The notes beneath the pieces are model-generated. The model was not told where the DNA came from. It was given only the letters and a program-made list of their open reading frames with translations, and did not search any database. The translations under genes and the position numbers were made by a program. A stretch of DNA of 64,000 nucleotides from Anticarsia gemmatalis. Lineage: Eukaryota > Arthropoda > Insecta > Lepidoptera > Erebidae. Location of the stretch: NCBI RefSeq assembly GCF_050436995.1, contig NC_134763.1:2790001-2854000 (forward strand), written 5' to 3'. Shown piece by piece: positions 13,439 to 27,290 of this stretch (position 1 is the stretch's first letter; each line of letters begins with the position of its first letter).

Positions 13439-14603
13439 ATCTGGGGGCACGGAAGTGCCCCCGCAAGTCGAGCAAAAAAAAAGCGGCACGGCCGTAACAT
13501 CCTTTTCTCGAAGCAATTCGGGCTATTTTTGACACCCCTATAATTTCGTTGTGGATAAAACAAGAAGCCTGGATTTTCAGCAACTAATCAGTCATTGTAT
13601 AAACACGGTATATTTAAAATTTCAGTCAATTTGAACCAGTAGTTTAAGAATGACAACTTGTTAAAATTTTGAATTTTGTCACTCACTGATTCACTGACTC
13701 ACTGACTCACTGACTCACCGATCATCAAAAGTCTAAGGTACTTCTAGCAGACTTAGAAGCTTAAAATTTAGAATACAAATAGGGTTTAGTGTCTTAATCA
13801 TGGGAAAATTTTAATATTTTCTAATTTCGGTCCAGTTTTCTAAATACACCAACTGCAACAATAACTTTGTAATCCGATATAAATGTATAAGATTACAAGG
13901 CTACATTTGCCGTTAATGAATTATTATTACTGTAGAAAATAAAATAAGTAGGTGTAAATAGGTACCTACTATATGAAGCATAACGGGAGGGGGTATAGGG
14001 TGGGTAAGGGTGTTTAGCCCATGAAACTGAACAACATTCCCATAGGAAAATATGTTGAATTATGAAAAAAATACGGCTTTCCATACAAATTGGACTTATG
14101 TTTGCTCTATTCGCTCTACAAAAAGAAGTGAGATGCCATCAAAAACATTCTGTAAAAACCTCAAGTCTCGCCGTAAAAAGTTGTGAGATCTATATAATAC
14201 CAAGTCGATTAATCTATTTAGTCTCTACTTAAAGGACCTTCTGTCTTAAGTTATTACGTATGTTATTATCATGCCAATTTAAAAAAAAAAACCTTTACAA
14301 CAAATAGATCGACTTGGTCATCGCAAGAAAACACAAATTCGCCATTAACATTTCAGGAGCATTAACTTCTCGTCGTGCTGTGTAGTGTGATACATACTAA
14401 TAATCAAATCATGCGATGGCCAGGTCGGTCTATTTGTTTTAGAGGTATTTTTTTAAAATTGGCATGATAATAACATACGTAATAACTTAAGACAGAAGGT
14501 CCTTTAAGTAGAGACTAAATAGATTAATCGACTTGGTATTATATAGATCTCACAACTTTTTACGGCGAGACTTGAGGTTTTTACAGAATGTTTTTGATGG
14601 CAT
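13439..14603 (+). mobile_element. 1.16-kb composite non-autonomous element, copy 1
   Basis: This segment recurs as a near-identical reverse complement at 54425-55579. One end starts ATCTGGGGGCAC with a G/C hairpin (GGGGGCAC, loop GGAA, GTGCCCCC at 13443-13462), followed by a TCACTGAC tandem repeat near 13680. The other end is a 193-bp foldback finishing GATGGCAT. Sequence identity stops at these ends in both copies, which defines the boundaries. No intact transposase was seen. The terminal hairpin recalls Helitron-type ends, but the CTRR terminus is absent, so the class is left open. Confidence 0.75.
14133..14603. repeat. Long inverted repeat (foldback) inside composite element copy 1
   Basis: Arms 14133-14325 and 14412-14603 are near-perfect inverted repeats around an 86-nt loop. 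The same structure is present in the 54-kb copy with the loop in the same orientation relative to the rest of the element. Confidence 0.85.
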
Positions 14604-16504
14604 AAAATTATAATGTCTAAATTCTTCATACAGTATTCGACAAATTATTAAAATTATTTCTCTATAGAAAAACAAATAATTGACCCTAACATAAAAAAAA
14701 CCGAAATACTGTTGACGAAGCACAGTATATGTAAAATAATATACCGAACAACAAAACCGAAAATGTCTTTGAAACCAGATTTTCGTAAAGCCGAGATAAA
14801 ATTTAATAATTCATAGATATTTCCGAGGCAGTTTGGAGTGCCCTAAAAGCAAGCGGCGACGACCTAACCTGACCTGTAGCCTGAAGCGACTCTTGGACCG
14901 TCCGCGAATGGAGGTCACCTGACATTATTATAAAGCCTTAATCTTTATGGAGTGCAAAGGTCAGCTTTGTGAATTTTTAAGTTTTGTTCCCGGTTTGTTA
15001 ATTTTAGTTGGGTATTTTAGGAGTGGCGGACTTAAAGAGGAAGTACTTTAAAGTTTAATGAAAATTAATGTTTCGTTTTGCTTCCAATTAATGTATCCTT
15101 TATGTTTAAACTAGTATCCAACACAAAAAATGAGAGATATTAAACTTACGACCTACCGATGGAGTACCAACAGCGATAACATGGTCATCTCCTTAAGAAC
15201 TGAGCCACGACCAATATGAACACGAACATAATATATTTGAAAATATTTTTCTATGCAAAAATGTTTTTGAGTTTATCACACGAAAAGAAGGGGACGTATA
15301 TTTCTTTAATATATTTTATCAATACTCATGATTGTAATTAGTGTAGCTACATAACCCATATTTTACGTAAACGCTACGTGCAACCTCTACGTACGCGCTC
15401 TCATTCTACGAGAAGCCTACGAGTGCTACGACAAATTGAAAAAGACACTTCCCCAAAAGTATAGCAGTCAGATACAATGCTGCATACATCCACACAATGT
15501 TGAAATTTGATTTGTAGGTACGTATTTACTATTGAGAGTCAATATTGAGTTGGAAACTCAATAAGACAAGCAGATGTTACTTGTTTATGTCATAAAGTTA
15601 GTGAGCGAGACTTTGTACGGCGTTTGTACACTGGCTGCTATGAATTTTGGATAGTTTAAGATTTTATTTAACACTGGTTAATAATATATGACAATATACC
15701 AACTTAAGGGTAGGTTCGATTTATTTGACGAAGAAAAGAGTATGTGATGATCTTAATTTGTGTAAAATTACAGCACTCACAGCCAGTGTTCTCTTACTTC
15801 TTTTATTTGAATGAAATCTAAATATTCCAGAATAACCATATTATTATATGAAGAGGGAGATGAAAAGTGAACAAACTAAGAAAAATATTAAAACAAGATT
15901 CGACACATCTGATTGCTTTTCAAAATGTTGTTGAAAATTAAATCTCCTCTAATGTTTTACTATTGCATTGATCTAATTATCCCAAGTGCATTCTGAATCC
16001 AATATCCAGTAATAAAACAGAAATAAATAGATAAATATACTCATATTTTATTGTAACCCCACAAATGACTCTTCCTTCCAAGCCTTATACCATTAGTACA
16101 TATGCTTTAAGGCACAATGTCATTAGCCTCTTTTTCCGGCACCTACAAAATAATGGCGGTGGTCGAAACCTCCGGGCTATATATAAAAATGTTTTAGCAA
16201 TTTGAAAGCGATTTAGTCCCATTTCACTATATAAACTGTTACAGAAGGTGTAAAATAGAGGAAAAAAAAAGAACTTATATAAGTAAATAGCTCGTATAAA
16301 AGCCAGCGACGAGTCCATTTAATATCGCTATGAATAATATAGTTGCAATTAAATAATGTACATGACCCAAAACATGCCCATTTTTAAGTAACCCCTGTAT
16401 TCAAAGGTAACCCAACCCAGTTTCACCGATACTGAAAATCTTACAAACATCTCTTTAGACCACTAGGCCTTGACATTGAATAAAACTTTCATTTTTTTTT
16501 CACA

Positions 16505-16770
16505 TCTATACTAATAATAATATTATAAAGCTGAAGAGTTTGTTTGTTTGATTGTTTGTTTGTTTGAACGCGCTAATCTCAGGAACTACTCGTCCGATTT
16601 GAAAAATTATTTCAGTGCTAGATAGCCCATTTATCGAGGAAGGCTATAGGATACATATCATCACGCTACAACCAATAGGAGCAGAGCAGCAGTAAAAATG
16701 TTACAAAAACAGGGAACATTTCAACCCATTCTCTCTTGTGACGCAAGCGAAGTTGCGCGGGTCAGTTAGT
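16505..16770 (+). mobile_element. Short non-autonomous Helitron (Lep1-type), copy 1
   Basis: It starts TCTATACTAATA, has a (GTTT)n tract, and ends with a CGCAA/TTGCG hairpin followed by GGGTCAGTTAGT. It is the same about 265-bp unit found at 31605, 47866 and 49987. The TC start, terminal hairpin and CTRRT-like end fit Helitrons; the Lep1 name is from memory. Confidence 0.75.
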
Positions 16771-16891
16771 ACATAATATATATCCACCGCCTATCTCTCT
16801 CTCTGCAACAAGTCCTAACTCAAAATAATATCAGATATAAACGCTACAGTGTTATTCAAATAGATGTTTGATGCAGTACGTGTACCTCGAG

Positions 16892-16988
16892 GTTCTCGGA
16901 ATTATGTTCCGATATTGTGCACATCGGGACACCACTTGTGATTAGTTTGCTATGTATAAGATGATATAGATACTTCTATGTGTATCTG
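16892..16988 (+). repeat. Direct repeat, unit 1
   Basis: About 97 bp, close to the unit at 17287-17386. Both contain CGATATTGTGCACATCGGGA and TATGTATAAGATGATATAGA. Confidence 0.8.
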
Positions 16989-17286
16989 TTTTTGCTTTAT
17001 ACGAAATTTTGAAGTATGTTAACTAACTGACTTTGTTCGTGTAAAAAAAACGAGATTTATAGTTCCTTTCCATGATATAAATTACATAACTGGAAATTTT
17101 TATCATGCGGCTGTCCATTTTTTGGCCTCGAATGTAATTTTTACTTAAGGTAATGTTATTACATTCACGTAGTTCAATCTTTCATAAAGTGCCTTTTTTA
17201 AAGCTTATTATGCAGAAAACAATTATTTCATTCGACAAAGAAAAAAAGTGTTATTTTATGTATGTAACCAATGCTTCGTTACAGTA

Positions 17287-17386
17287 GTTCTCGAAATTAT
17301 GTGCCGATATTGTGCACATCGGGACACCACTTGTGATAATTTTGTTATGTATAAGATGATATAGATGCTTCTAGTTTGTGTATCTG
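17287..17386 (+). repeat. Direct repeat, unit 2
   Basis: Second copy of the 16892 unit, same orientation, starting about 395 bp after the first. Confidence 0.8.
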
Positions 17387-20300
17387 CCCTTGCTCTACAA
17401 GTAACATTTAATTATTTAGCTTTTGCGAGGGACTTCGTCAACTGCAGAAACTTTTCGACTGTTAAAACTCAAAGAATGCTTACTAACTGTGGAAGTAATG
17501 TATGAGATGGGCAATTTTGTTAGGTCTGCTCTTTTAGCCAGAGACTTAGAAAATCTTTCGTTTCTAATAAAACGTCTTTTTCCAAAATCCATTCTGGATT
17601 CTACAAAAGTATAGGTTTACAAATGCAGACACAAAAAACACTAAAACTCAAAATAACTGCAGGTCAAACTTTTTCAAGAAAATCGTATCGAACCCCGATT
17701 CTGAACATCGTGGTAGCCTTTCATTACTAGCCGTCTACTGACATACATTGCCTTTTCTTCCGCAGTTGTTTTTAAACTACCCCAAGGGACCGAACAGGGT
17801 GGTTCTATTTTTATCCGGAAACTAACCGACCGTTTACAGATTTGTCATCAAGATATAAAATGGCGGCAGTCGATGACTTACGATCGAAAGGCCTCGGGTT
17901 CCGAAGCAACCTATTGCATTAGTGAGGTGACCCACTCCTGAAAAAGCCCTACCCATACTTTAATGAAGTATTTTTTTAGGTAGTTTCGCATGTAACAAGA
18001 GGCGAGAGAGAGCATTTAAAAGACTTAAAAGAAACAATAATTTAATTGATATTAGAAAACCCTTATAATATTTTGCCTGACTCGGGAATTGATTTCGTGA
18101 ATCGATAACAGTGTATTAGCAGTCGGCTCTTGGACGGGCTTGCTACATTATAAATACGGTTGTCCCCACTAAGTCACCTAAGCCTATAAAGCCTTATCAA
18201 ATATTTACAGACATAACAAACCGTTATAAAAATAAAAAAGTCTCCCTCTTTAAATAATACATTCAAAGATTACGTAAATCCTTGCAGATTCGAAACACGA
18301 AAGATTATACCTAAGCCTTAACAAGCAGATGTTTTGAACAAACCGTTACGGAGATACGAATACACAAACGCACGAAATTAAAATGTCTGCCTAATTACGC
18401 CATTTTTCTTCACTCCCCTTGCTTTTCCATTTAAAGTAATACCTACTCACTAATTTTAGGAAAAATCATTATGTAAAATAAGGGTGCTTTGCAAATGTTT
18501 AAGTCAAGCATTTTTCTCTGGCGTTTTGAATGAAAGGAGGCCGTAATAGTCACCTGCTATCTTTGGCGTTTTTGAAAGGTCAATGACCTTTGTTAGCTGC
18601 ATTTATATTTTCATTTTTGTATTGAATTTTGTCCGTTTTGCTTGATGTACATTGAGGTTACATTTGATAGGCTTTGAAATGAACATGATAATACTGTTTT
18701 GCGTTTTATTTCCGCAAAGTACAGGTATAATGTGTGCGATAATTATAAACATTATTGTCTTGTTTTTGTAGTTCTTGGCTTCAGAGGCTTTTTTATGCCG
18801 CAAGGAGTTTTTTACACATATTAACAACAGATACAAAACACAACCAAACCAGAATCAACTAGATTTTTTAATAACATAATTATTTATTTTGTGTCTCAAT
18901 CGAATTTGCAAGCTCCGCGCAGGTAAAGCGTGGTGACCACCTAACTACTAAGTCAGGGATACTACACGTGTATACAAAATTCCTTTACAAAAAAAAGCTT
19001 ACAAACCTCCCCTACCCGTCCCATCACTCACATTTCTGCCAACCCATATAAAAGTTAGCAGTAAAATTATACAGCACGACAAATAAAGGTGGGTCCATCC
19101 CTGTTGCAATCGCCATAGATTACTGTTACAGCCTTCCGCAGATTGCACGGGTCATAACAGATAAACGTTGGTTGTAATTCAAGCCCCCCCGACTCTTCAA
19201 AACTACATGTCCCTTGAGTAAAGCGGCGTAGATTAAGTATGTAGAAGAGTCAGATGAACAGAAATAGTTTTTACCTAAAGTTGTTGTGTATTTTTGAAGC
19301 TCATTTCAGCATAAGTTCTGCATCGAAGAAATAAAATTATGTGTACTGATATGATATCTGTACAAGTCTCTTTACCTATCTATAACGATAAAAAGGGTGA
19401 ACGGTTGAACTAATGTTGATAGCATTTAGCTAAGACATCGATAAAGACCCGGAGTTGTTCATACGATACTTTTATAGGCTAATTTTAATATCTTAATTCA
19501 AAACTTTGCGCATCACTGAATGGTGGTAAGAAACCCTATTCGTTTTCGAATTCATGACTATAAGATAGATTGATTGATTATATTATTAGAGTAAGGACGA
19601 CACCACGAGTATAGCAGTCCATACAAGTATCAAATCTGTAGCTAAACTACTCTTTGTCTCTAGCCCGTAAAAGAGCCATGGTTATTGTATGCCTATCTGT
19701 AACGTCCGGCCCAATAAATCTCGATATCGGCTTACTGGAAAATGTATCCAATATATGATAGGAAAAAAACACAGCTGTTATAACAAAAAACTTAGATATT
19801 CACCTGTTGTGGGTTTTATGATCTAAGTTCGGATTTTTGTAAAGATATTTATACATTTTGGTACACAAATATTAAAGAAAGGTAGCGGTCTGTTATGAGT
19901 AGTAGCCAACATTAAATAATAAATTAAAGTCTTTTCCAATTAAATTATATCACGGAATTTATTTTACAGGCAATTTACGTACGATTAATATCGTTCTACT
20001 GCTACCTAAGTACAGATCTCTTAAAAAATAACTCTCTCATAGAGCCCGTCATATTTGTATGGATTGAAGACATTACATTCCCTAAAGGCATGAATAATAA
20101 TAGTTTATTTTTGCAAACTTTCTTCTCGAATGGAAAGGATATAAAGACACTTAAAACATAAACAAAAAGTATCACCTGAATTTTCGCAACCGGTTTATTT
20201 ATTAAATATCCATTCTTACCTATCTCTTCATACAATAATAGGATCGTGAGGGCGCACATTTTAAGAGTATGTACTCAAATATAATTGGGTTTTAAAAGTG

Positions 20301-23300
20301 AGAGGTTACCTCCATTAACCTTTGACCTATTAGTTATTTTATGTATTGTACCTTAATTTCATTTTCTGATGGGAAGAAAGACTTAAGATTTGTAAAAGTT
20401 TAAAGAACTTTTACTACTTCCAAAAGTTCTCTCTTAGATTATTAAGAAATAAACTATTTTAGTACCGGTTCTGGTTCGAACGGTTAGGCGTTGGGTTTTT
20501 CTTATAAGGGAATTTTGAGAACCTGTCCGATAATGTCCCCCCTATCGCCTAAGAGGTAAATAATACATTTATGAAATGCATTACAGTAACTTTAAAACAG
20601 GGATTTATTACGATGCATGACAACATTTTTATTATTAATCGGACCTTCAGAATCTCCTGCTTCTTTGTATTCCTACATATAATTTCCTGTATAGTTGTAA
20701 CAATATCAGCAAATATAAAGATAAGTATGTCTCTAAGCCCTAGACCATATACTTTAGAAAAACAACACCAAAATTCTGAACTACAGCGTTCGAGACCAAC
20801 TGACTAAAATCTGACCAAACCCGAAGGATTTGCATAGACAATGAGCGGTAAGCTGAAACGTTTTAAAACGCACCCCCCTCTCACCCCCCACCAACTTAAT
20901 ACTTTCAAAACCGTTAAAATGAATATTACTTGAAGTTTTTAACGCATTTCAGATGATTTGAAATTTAAATGTTGGTCAAAGATTTCGGAATTTCGGAGTC
21001 CATTTTCTTGTTCGCATAAATTTATTAATAACTAACTTCGGCGGCGGTTTTGTACGCAGGAAAATTCTAGTTAATTTTAGTTAAGGTGATCACACCTCTG
21101 CTAAACTGTTTGCGGGTGTCGTGAGTTCGATATCCACCGAGAACAAAATATTTATATGATCGTAAAATGATTGTTTCAAGTTTGGTTGTACTTTTTGCCC
21201 GTGATTTGCATGTTTTCTTATATTTTCTCGACACAAGACTTCTAAGGGCAAGAGCGGTCTATTTAAATCAAAACGAATACAACTACAAGAAAAATTACAA
21301 AATAGTCAAATTCTACATATTACTCTGTAAGGAAAGTGGGGGGTTCGAATCCCACCGCTTGCAAACAATATTTAATAGCCCATCATTGTATGTATAAACA
21401 ATATTTTGATACAAACATTCTGAGGCTTTTTGAAACAAAATTACATTTGCTTCTACCCCTACCAATGTAACCAATTTATCGTACTCCCCATGTATGGAAC
21501 TCATAAGTGAAGAGGCGTACTGTCATTACTTACTGTAACATCGAAACGTGACTTCAATTGAAAACGGACGTAATCGGAAAACTCGCCCGAAGCTTAGCTG
21601 AAAACGAAATTGAATCGAGAACAATATCTATAAAATCGTGGTTAATTCGAGTTCTAGTAGTTCCGTAATTAACTAACTTTAGATTTTTTAACATCATTTT
21701 TCAAACATCACGATGCTTATTCCCTAAAATTATGTAGGCGGAGGGATATCTAATACTTAGAAAGTTTGCTGTGTATAAATTTGTCTCGTGTCGTAGTAGG
21801 AGCGAATCTTTTGCTATATACAGAACACTTTAACGAGCTGGTACTGTAATAGTCTGAAAAAATAAAAACAAATGCGTAAAATTCTGTATGACAAAATGTA
21901 TGGATGTGAATGAAGCAAAGGAAGTTTGTAAGAATCGTATCGTAAGTGGGGTATTCTGGTCTCCCTATATCTGGTATATCCTACCCTTATGGGAAGAAGG
22001 TGTGTTTTATGTTTGTATTAAATACGAAATGCCCTGTCTTTATCAGCAGTCGCAAACAATACCTTTTAGACACCATATACAACCAACGAAAACTTAAATT
22101 CAACATACTTTTTCACCTAAAACATTTAAATAAACGTTCAAGCAGTTATTTCCTTCAAAATCCACAGTTACACTAATTTCCATAGTACATAGTTAGAAAG
22201 GGAACATCTAAAACAGTAATAATTAACAGTCGAGCCACTTAATGACACGGACAAGAACAAAACTTCACTTTCAAAACTTGTAGGCGTTAAAATAACACTC
22301 TACCTAATGGGGCTTTTTAGTAGGGCTGATGCTACGGGGTAATATTTTTATTGTAAGACCATTTTGACCTGTGTATACTTTGGTGAGGTTCCAAAGCGAA
22401 TGGTGAATTAATGTTCACTTTTTTGAATTTCTTGTGATCTCTGTTTGTTTAAAATTAAATCAATTTTCATGTTGCAAAATTATGATTGGTGAGTCTGTTC
22501 GTAAGGTACAACTATTTTCTACACTACAAATGAAAGCAATTCTCTCAATCAAAAAAAATATATTTTAATCATTTAACTTAACAATTACAAATACACCAAG
22601 GCATTGACAAGACTAAAGTAAAAGTTTTACGAAAAAAATGTTCAATGTAAGACTTTTTGGGAAAACGTTTATTTATCCCAATTTTGCCATCCCTGGTTAA
22701 GGGCTCGAGCAGCCGAAGGGGCGCAAACAAAATAACGCTAATGCATATTCAAATCTGTACTCGCCTTTTTATTAGTCATACAAGGAAATGTGAAAGGTTA
22801 TGGGTAGTAGTCGAAGGTTTTAAACCCGGGTTTAAGCTAGCACCGGCCCCTGACTTCACCCCTATGTGGGTAATATTTTATGATGTAGAGATAAAATTTG
22901 AATGGGAAATTGAGTTTGGCTAAAATGGTTGGTGGTATGGAGATAGGCTAGTTATTTATTGCGTGGGTTTAAGAAATATTTGGTTAATCTGGGGTCATCA
23001 TCGGTACTGTTATGAGTTGAATAGCCTGAATTGCTAACACGTGTTGCCAATGCCAGTCTTTCTGGGTTTATCCTCATGGTGTTTGTATTTTCTAGAAGCT
23101 AGCGTGCAATAGTCATAAAATGGGTGTACAAGCGGCAGTAAAGCTGTCCGCCATTACTTTTAAGTAGACATTAAAAATTCTGCTTAAAGAATTCGTTTAA
23201 CTATTTACATCAAAGCTGTTAAAATTATTGAAGGAAAACAGACATAAAGCAAACTTGTCAAGTATCTATCGATCAAGTAATAAAAGTTTAATAGAGCTAT

Positions 23301-25643
23301 ACTAAGTTTATGTTTTACAGAATACACCTTAATGGGCTCCATGCTATTCTAATTAGACAATTGCTATATTGCTTCATTTCATATTCTCATTCAAAAACTA
23401 AAGCATAAAATCACTTCTCTCACTCACCACTTTCCACCCTAAACCTAAATTAAACGCCTAAATTGAATGTCTGATGTCAACACTTACTAAAGTAATCCAT
23501 CTCATTGAATCTAAGTAGCTATTTACACTCAAAAAAGTGCCTGATATACTCACATAGTCACGCGTTATAAACCGCTATCATTAAATCCACCACACGCAAG
23601 AGATTCTTCAGTAAAAACTCAAACGGATTTTAACTGCTGTTACCATTTTGTTCAACGATCGTTTTAGAGCACTCAAAGCACAGTGGAAGACATTATCCAC
23701 ACGTTCGAAGCATAATGACCCTTCAAGGGCGGGGGATGAAACCGGGGGATGAAATGAATTGCATTTTTCTAAATTATCTCTTTAAACGGTCTGTTACACT
23801 GATTTTATTATAACAGATCTGTGGGTGGATTTTTTTATGTGTTGCCAATTTTAGAAAATGCGTTTCTTGTTGTATCTAAGCTTAAAGCTTTAGAAATATG
23901 TGGTCTAAAAATTGGTTTTCGGAATGAGATTTTTCTACAATTCATTTTTAAAATGCTACTGCTTTTAAAACTTTTCCATTAAAAAGTTGATACTAAAAAG
24001 CATCATAAACTTCGCGCGAAAATTGAATAAACAATCTGAACCCCATTTTTCAGCGGCTGACCCAAAAAGGTTTTAATTGCCATCAATGTTTCAAAAACAA
24101 ATTTAATTTAATAGGCGTGTATCCGAACTCACCGCGAACTGTCAAATCACGACATGTCAGTGTCAACGAGCGTATTAATATAAAATAAAGCGGCCATTTT
24201 CTGATAATAATCAATTTAATTTCCCTAAAGTCAGTGCATTATATCTTAATCACCATTTATCATATTTTGTGCTGCATTTTCGATTATAATTAATTGCTTT
24301 GTGGAATGTGTGACATGTTGGTTTGACATTAATGATTGCAACGTAATTGTTGAGCTACATACCTAGATGTATAATTTATCTGCTAAATTGATATTATGCA
24401 GTTATCCATATTACATGTGCCTATCTATTCATTATTTTACTACATTTGACGATCACTTATAAAGAAAACTGTACTTTTATATCGCAGACCCAAAAAGACC
24501 ATATTTACAGTTAGATAGATATTAATATATTCGATGAATAACTTTGATATTCAAAAAAAAATACCAGTTTTTTTCCGGTTAAGACTCAATCGATATTAAA
24601 CTATAGACAATACTTTAAAAATGACGACACCTCATGCCTATAATACCAGCCCCACACTATCCGAATCAGATATTCCTATCACTAACCAACCGAACCGATA
24701 GAACCGTGTTCAAATACATAGGATCTCTTAATATGAACAAAACGTACCGAAAGTGCACTTAGCAGCATTACCCATGCAAATCGGAATCGTTCGCCGTCAT
24801 CTGCGCGCCAGTAATCAGATTATGCGAAACCTGTACGGACAACGGGTCTGTTCATGATAGGAAAGTAAGTAGGTTAGCTGCGATAATATCTGACTTAATT
24901 TTGGAATATAGGCTGGTAGGAACGTCTCGTTGGATTCTGTTTTAGGTTTTGGCGTCAAAATGTTTTTTGCGAGAAATACAACTTTTTTCTGCAGTGTGAT
25001 TGTTTGTGGATGTCTTCTTTTATTTTTTACAAAATTAAATTATATATTTTAAGTTTTGTGAGCTTAGCTACTTTTTTAAGGTTGATGCGTCAGGATTTAA
25101 GACAGGTTTCGGAAAACCCATTGACGCCCTGGTGCATAGCAATCTAGAGATTACTCGTTTAACCCTTTTTTGGTCCAGTTTCGAATAGAAAAATATGGTT
25201 TCCAATTCGAAGTTTTGAAGAATCTTCAGTTATAAATATTTCACAATATTTATAAGACCGAGGGCATTGGAAACCTAGCGAAGAGGCCTTTACTCAAAAA
25301 TGTTTTACTGTTGAGCAATTGATGTTGATAACTACTTACTATACTTTAACAAATAAATAGCCAGTTAAACTACTGAAACTCCTTCACAATAACACAATAG
25401 CAATGCTTTATATAGTAGCTACATATCACTGAACAGAGCATTATCTGATTATGTTAATGAGGACGATTTTAAACTTAATTGTTGCCGTTTGTGTTTTACG
25501 CGTTGATCAAAATTGTGGTGCGGCTGATTCATGTACAAAGTGCTTTCTACTTTATTATATTAGGCTTGTTTGATGATACTGGTTTTGGAATAAAAAGATT
25601 ATTGGCACAATCGGTACGGTCAATTTGGGTAACTTTGAATCAT
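17387..25643. other. No gene seen
   Basis: About 8 kb without supported exons. Tokens of decayed SINEs occur near 18788, 21085-21150 and 21338. A more GC-rich patch at 17800-17960 shows no conserved protein signature. Confidence 0.4.
18788..18965 (-). mobile_element. Possible highly decayed SINE family C copy
   Basis: A weak match to the family C body (ACACAACCAAACCAGAATCA) is followed by an incomplete tRNA-like head. Confidence 0.35.
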
Positions 25644-25816
25644 TTGGGTAACATTGGCAGTAGGGATTTGAACTAGTTTCGATTATTTTTTTCATATGAA
25701 ACCAACACAATTGATAAAAGTTAGCTAAACTAAGATATACCTTTATCATTTGTGTTGGTTTCATATGAAAAACATAATCGAAACTAGTTCAAATCCCTAC
25801 TGTCAATGTTACCCAA
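25644..25816. repeat. Near-perfect 77-bp inverted repeat with 19-nt loop
   Basis: Arms 25644-25720 and 25740-25816 differ at about four positions. The outer ends are TTGGGTAACATTG and its complement. It may be a tiny foldback MITE or a hairpin RNA source. Confidence 0.85.
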
Positions 25817-27130
25817 GGTTGACTATTGTTGCTTTTTTTTTTGCTACAATATCATCATGACATATTATTATTCGTTCGTGGCCGAAAATTCCCATGCGGC
25901 AGAAAAGTCCGCGATTTCAAGTTTTGAAATATAGTTATTGCAAATTGCAATTTTTAAATGTTTACTAATAGATATTATAAAGACAAGGTTTAGATGATTG
26001 GTTCTCAATCATGTTCAAAGTGATGTAGAGATTTAATGACACCTATAATTTATAGCCCGGATTAGAAAGGGACTTTTAACGCGAAATCTTTTGAGGCGAA
26101 TAAAGGCGAATCTTTTATAAATATCAAAATTCAACTCACAGAAAACGTATAACATACTTGGACAACTCACAGAGCTACCTTCACATAGACAGCACACCTA
26201 AGTGCACTACAAATTGGATATGTGCCCCAATGAAATCAGTCTTCAAGTGAATCCAAAATTCGAATCACGATCGGGCACGTTCGTCCTCGCCCTCGTCACC
26301 CGAAGCCTCCCGAACGCACTCGGAACGTACTCGGCCCTCACTTTATTGGCTAACACTTGACATTTGACAGTTCGCACTCTCGTTAAAGCATTCGATAGTG
26401 ACTGTTCGGAATTTTAAATGTAAAGTATTTTTGGAATGTAAACCCCGGCGTTGAACTATTTTGGTTTTTTTTATTGCGTTTGTTTTTAAATGGCTGATGT
26501 TTCGAATGATTAAAGATCACATAAGTTTTATTGCTGCATTGTCAGTGATATGTAATAGTATAGGTTACTTTTGTAAAATATGAGGCTGAGCCGACCAAGA
26601 CTGACTTAAAACAGAGAGGTCAGAAAATCCTAGAGGAACTAGTCGTTGCATAAGTGTTATTACTTTAGTATCGATTACGTGGCACAACGAAGTGTAAGTG
26701 TACAAGAAGTAAGAGAAACATGAGCTAAAACGTTTAAACAAAGATGCAAAAGCTTTCGTATTTTAGTATTTACGTTTTGCCTCTCTAATGATCGATATCA
26801 TGAACCTGTTGCGCAAAAAATACCACTTGTAATAGATTACGTGAATATGCTAGAAAATATTTATACACATTTACACCCGTTTTTATGATTGTTGTGTCCG
26901 CAAAACGTTACTAATTACACAATAATCCGTGTTAAATGCGCGTCAAATTTACATTTTTATTCAGCGAGTTTTGCCAAAGGTTTTACAAACATGTAAAGGG
27001 TATTTTTTTGATTTTTACACGCTGTTAGAGGTTACGATACGACTTCAATACGTAGTTGAAAAATGTTTGTTTTGAGTGCATAATACAAAATATCGTTTTT
27101 TTTTTCTAAGCAAAGACACCCGTACTAATT

Positions 27131-27290
27131 ATTGTTTTGTGTCGCGGGGACTTTTACAAACATACAAACAACGGACAAAAAGTACAACCAGACCCGAAAC
27201 AATTATTTGTGGATCGCATAAATTTTAATAGCTTTTCCATGACCCCACAGAAACCCACGACCTCCTAAAGGAATGGTAGTTTTGTGGCGG
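27131..27290 (-). mobile_element. SINE family C, decayed copy
   Basis: It shares GTCGCGGGGACTTTTACAAA and CAACCAGACCCGAAACAATT with the 47-kb copy; the head is degenerate. Confidence 0.65.
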
